From the NCBI GenBank assembly GCA_963817905.1, contig CAWFPS010000003.1:186001-250000 (forward strand): DNA of 64,000 nucleotides, in the 5' to 3' direction. Below are positions 63,229 to 64,000 of this stretch, piece by piece. The position numbers and the translations under genes were made by a program. The stretch is from VRUE01 sp963817905. Its GTDB lineage: Bacteria; Actinomycetota; Thermoleophilia; Solirubrobacterales; 70-9. The number at the start of each line of letters is the position of its first letter. The stretch's first letter is position 1. Below the pieces are notes generated by a model. It searched no databases, had not been told where the DNA came from, and saw nothing but the letters and a program-made list of their open reading frames with translations.

Positions 63229-63252
63229 AAGCTACGAACGCCCCGTGTTGAC
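63229..63252 (-). promoter_or_regulatory. Late promoter-like element, site 12 (small terminase)
   Basis: GTCAAC (63252-63247) preceded by AGGGG, 12-bp spacer, TAGCTT (63234-63229), 7 bases to ATG 63221. Confidence 0.75.
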
Positions 63253-63341
63253 CCCCTGGAACGAGCAACGCCGCCCCGAGGGACGGCGCAGCTCCAGCGA
63301 TATCGCCGACCCACCAAGATCAGCGGTACGTGTGGTGCAGT

Positions 63342-63632
63342 CTATCGTGGCTGGGAGTCGGGGTCGGGGTTGACCCCCTGCGGCCAGTTGCGCAACTCGC
63401 GCTGGAGGTTCTTGGCGATCTGCGCCCACGTCTCTGCCATCTGCCGCAGGGCGGCCGTTAGTGCTGGTAGACCCTCCTCAAGCTTGGCTGCGATGCGCTC
63501 TGCTCGCTCGACTACCTCGTCGTCAGTGAGATTCAGCGCGGCCTTGCCGTAGAGCGCTGGGCTCGCGACGATGGCGCGCAGGGAAGCGATCGTGTCGGGG
63601 TCACGCGCGAACTTGGGGCCGGTGGTCGCCAT
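63342..63632 (-). CDS. Hypothetical helical protein
   Basis: 96 aa from ATG 63632 (GAAAGGAAGAC upstream). 'LTDDEVVERAERIAAKLEEG' and 'LTAALRQMAETWAQIAKNLQ' are helical. A GTCAAC core occurs near its 3' end without the second box. Unknown. Confidence 0.68.
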   Translation of the reverse strand: MATTGPKFARDPDTIASLRAIVASPALYGKAALNLTDDEVVERAERIAAKLEEGLPALTAALRQMAETWAQIAKNLQRELRNWPQGVNPDPDSQPR

Positions 63633-63855
63633 GTCTTCCTTTCGATTGTCGTTGATCTCGCCTCGCCTTGTCAGCATCCCGTGCCAGCAGGTCGAGCAGC
63701 TTGTCGAGGTTGCCGAGTTCGCCCATCGCTCGGGTGGGCTGGCCGACTCGTAGGAGGCGACGGGCCTCTGCGGAGTAGCGGCGTAGGCGGCGCATGCAGT
63801 TGCAGAGGCGTGGGTCGGTTGTCTCCCCGCAGCGGGGGCAGTGGTGCGAGGCCAT
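63601..63855 (-). CDS. Small zinc-binding protein
   Basis: 84 aa from ATG 63855. 'SHHCPRCGETTDPRLCNCMRR' gives four cysteines and two histidines. Overlaps the next gene by 32 bp, so its exact end may matter for coupling. Unknown. Confidence 0.65.
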   Translation of the reverse strand: MASHHCPRCGETTDPRLCNCMRRLRRYSAEARRLLRVGQPTRAMGELGNLDKLLDLLARDADKARRDQRQSKGRHGDHRPQVRA

Positions 63856-64000
63856 CAGGCCGCAACCTTCAGCTTGGCTCGCCAGCGCTCCCACGTCTCG
63901 GGGCGCAGGTTCTTGATCTGGAAGCAGAGAGCGGAGGCCTGGTCGGCAGTGAGGAGGAAGGTCGGGTGGCCCCACGTCACCTTGGCGAGGATCAGGGTGC
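63855..64000 (-). CDS. Partial hypothetical protein at the right edge
   Basis: The 3' end of a leftward gene: 'VTWGHPTFLLTADQASALCF' and 'RPETWERWRAKLKVAA', stop overlapping the next ATG (TGATG). The 5' part is beyond the window, showing that the prophage continues. Confidence 0.6.
   Translation of the reverse strand, partial: TLILAKVTWGHPTFLLTADQASALCFQIKNLRPETWERWRAKLKVAA

Noticed and set aside
63366..63377. A thirteenth GTCAAC core near the end of the gene at 63342-63632
   Set aside because: The second box is missing at the 12-base distance (TCCCAG) and no start codon follows, so I did not count it as a late element.
1..64000. CRISPR arrays, rRNA genes and IS-element transposases
   Set aside because: I looked for regular spaced repeats, rRNA-like blocks and transposase motifs on both strands and saw none.

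Overview
The window is high-GC DNA from a bacterial chromosome, most likely a high-GC actinobacterium. My best guess is Thermoleophilia/Solirubrobacterales. This rests on overall gene style, the winged-helix regulator at 39.4-39.9 kb, many GTG starts and leaderless-type promoters; it is inference and no marker gene settles it. Bases 1 to about 20.8 kb are host chromosome. From about 21.0 kb to the right edge lies a tailed prophage (siphovirus type) that runs off the window.

Host part. 1-5.8 kb: the end of an FtsX-type permease, then a signalling cluster. It holds a NarL-type regulator, a histidine kinase that lacks the phospho-accepting His, a multi-PAS membrane kinase split by a +1 frameshift, and two single-domain response regulators joined by ATGA overlaps. 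5.8-8.3 kb: a HEAT-repeat protein and a BcsA-like glycosyltransferase. 8.3-14.7 kb is a small defence/toxin island: an XRE-nucleotidyltransferase antitoxin next to a truncated HEPN toxin, an AAA ATPase, a patatin phospholipase coupled to a membrane STAND-like NTPase, and a HigBA-type pair. A 73-nt dispersed repeat occurs four times in or beside this island and once more at 20.0 kb, always in the same orientation. 15-20.8 kb: tRNA-His, a glutamine amidotransferase-like protein, a secreted protein whose start lies in a perfect 12-bp stem, a small membrane protein, a lipoprotein hydrolase, an FAD oxidoreductase and an NYN-domain nuclease.

Prophage part. Nearly everything is on the minus strand, so transcription runs from high to low coordinates. 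Right to left: terminase (61.3-63.2 kb), portal, minor head protein, an initiator-type tRNA, HNH, protease with nested scaffold, capsid, connectors, major tail protein, tail chaperones with a canonical -1 slippery site, tape measure, tail/baseplate genes, then holin and endolysin (41.5-42.5 kb). Left of these come the lysogeny regulators (39.4-40.4 kb), then an early module: ERF annealing protein, Cas4-like nuclease, helicase, DUF1376-type replication protein, iteron-like repeats beside a DnaA-N-like protein, an mIHF-like protein, about 30 tiny overlapping genes, a cytosine methyltransferase, excisionase and integrase.

The strongest new signal is a family of 12 promoter-like elements in the structural half: GGGGTCAAC (core GTCAAC), then exactly 12 bases, then a TANNNT-like box. 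Nine of them put a start codon 6-8 bases after that box, as in leaderless mRNAs. One lies just ahead of the tRNA gene and two lie inside the protease gene, ahead of internal starts. Also notable are a second long reading frame inside the methyltransferase with repeated LLPTP motifs, a perfect in-frame 306-bp tandem duplication of the ERF gene start, twin early promoters 6 kb apart, and an opposite-strand secreted metallopeptidase in the tail module.
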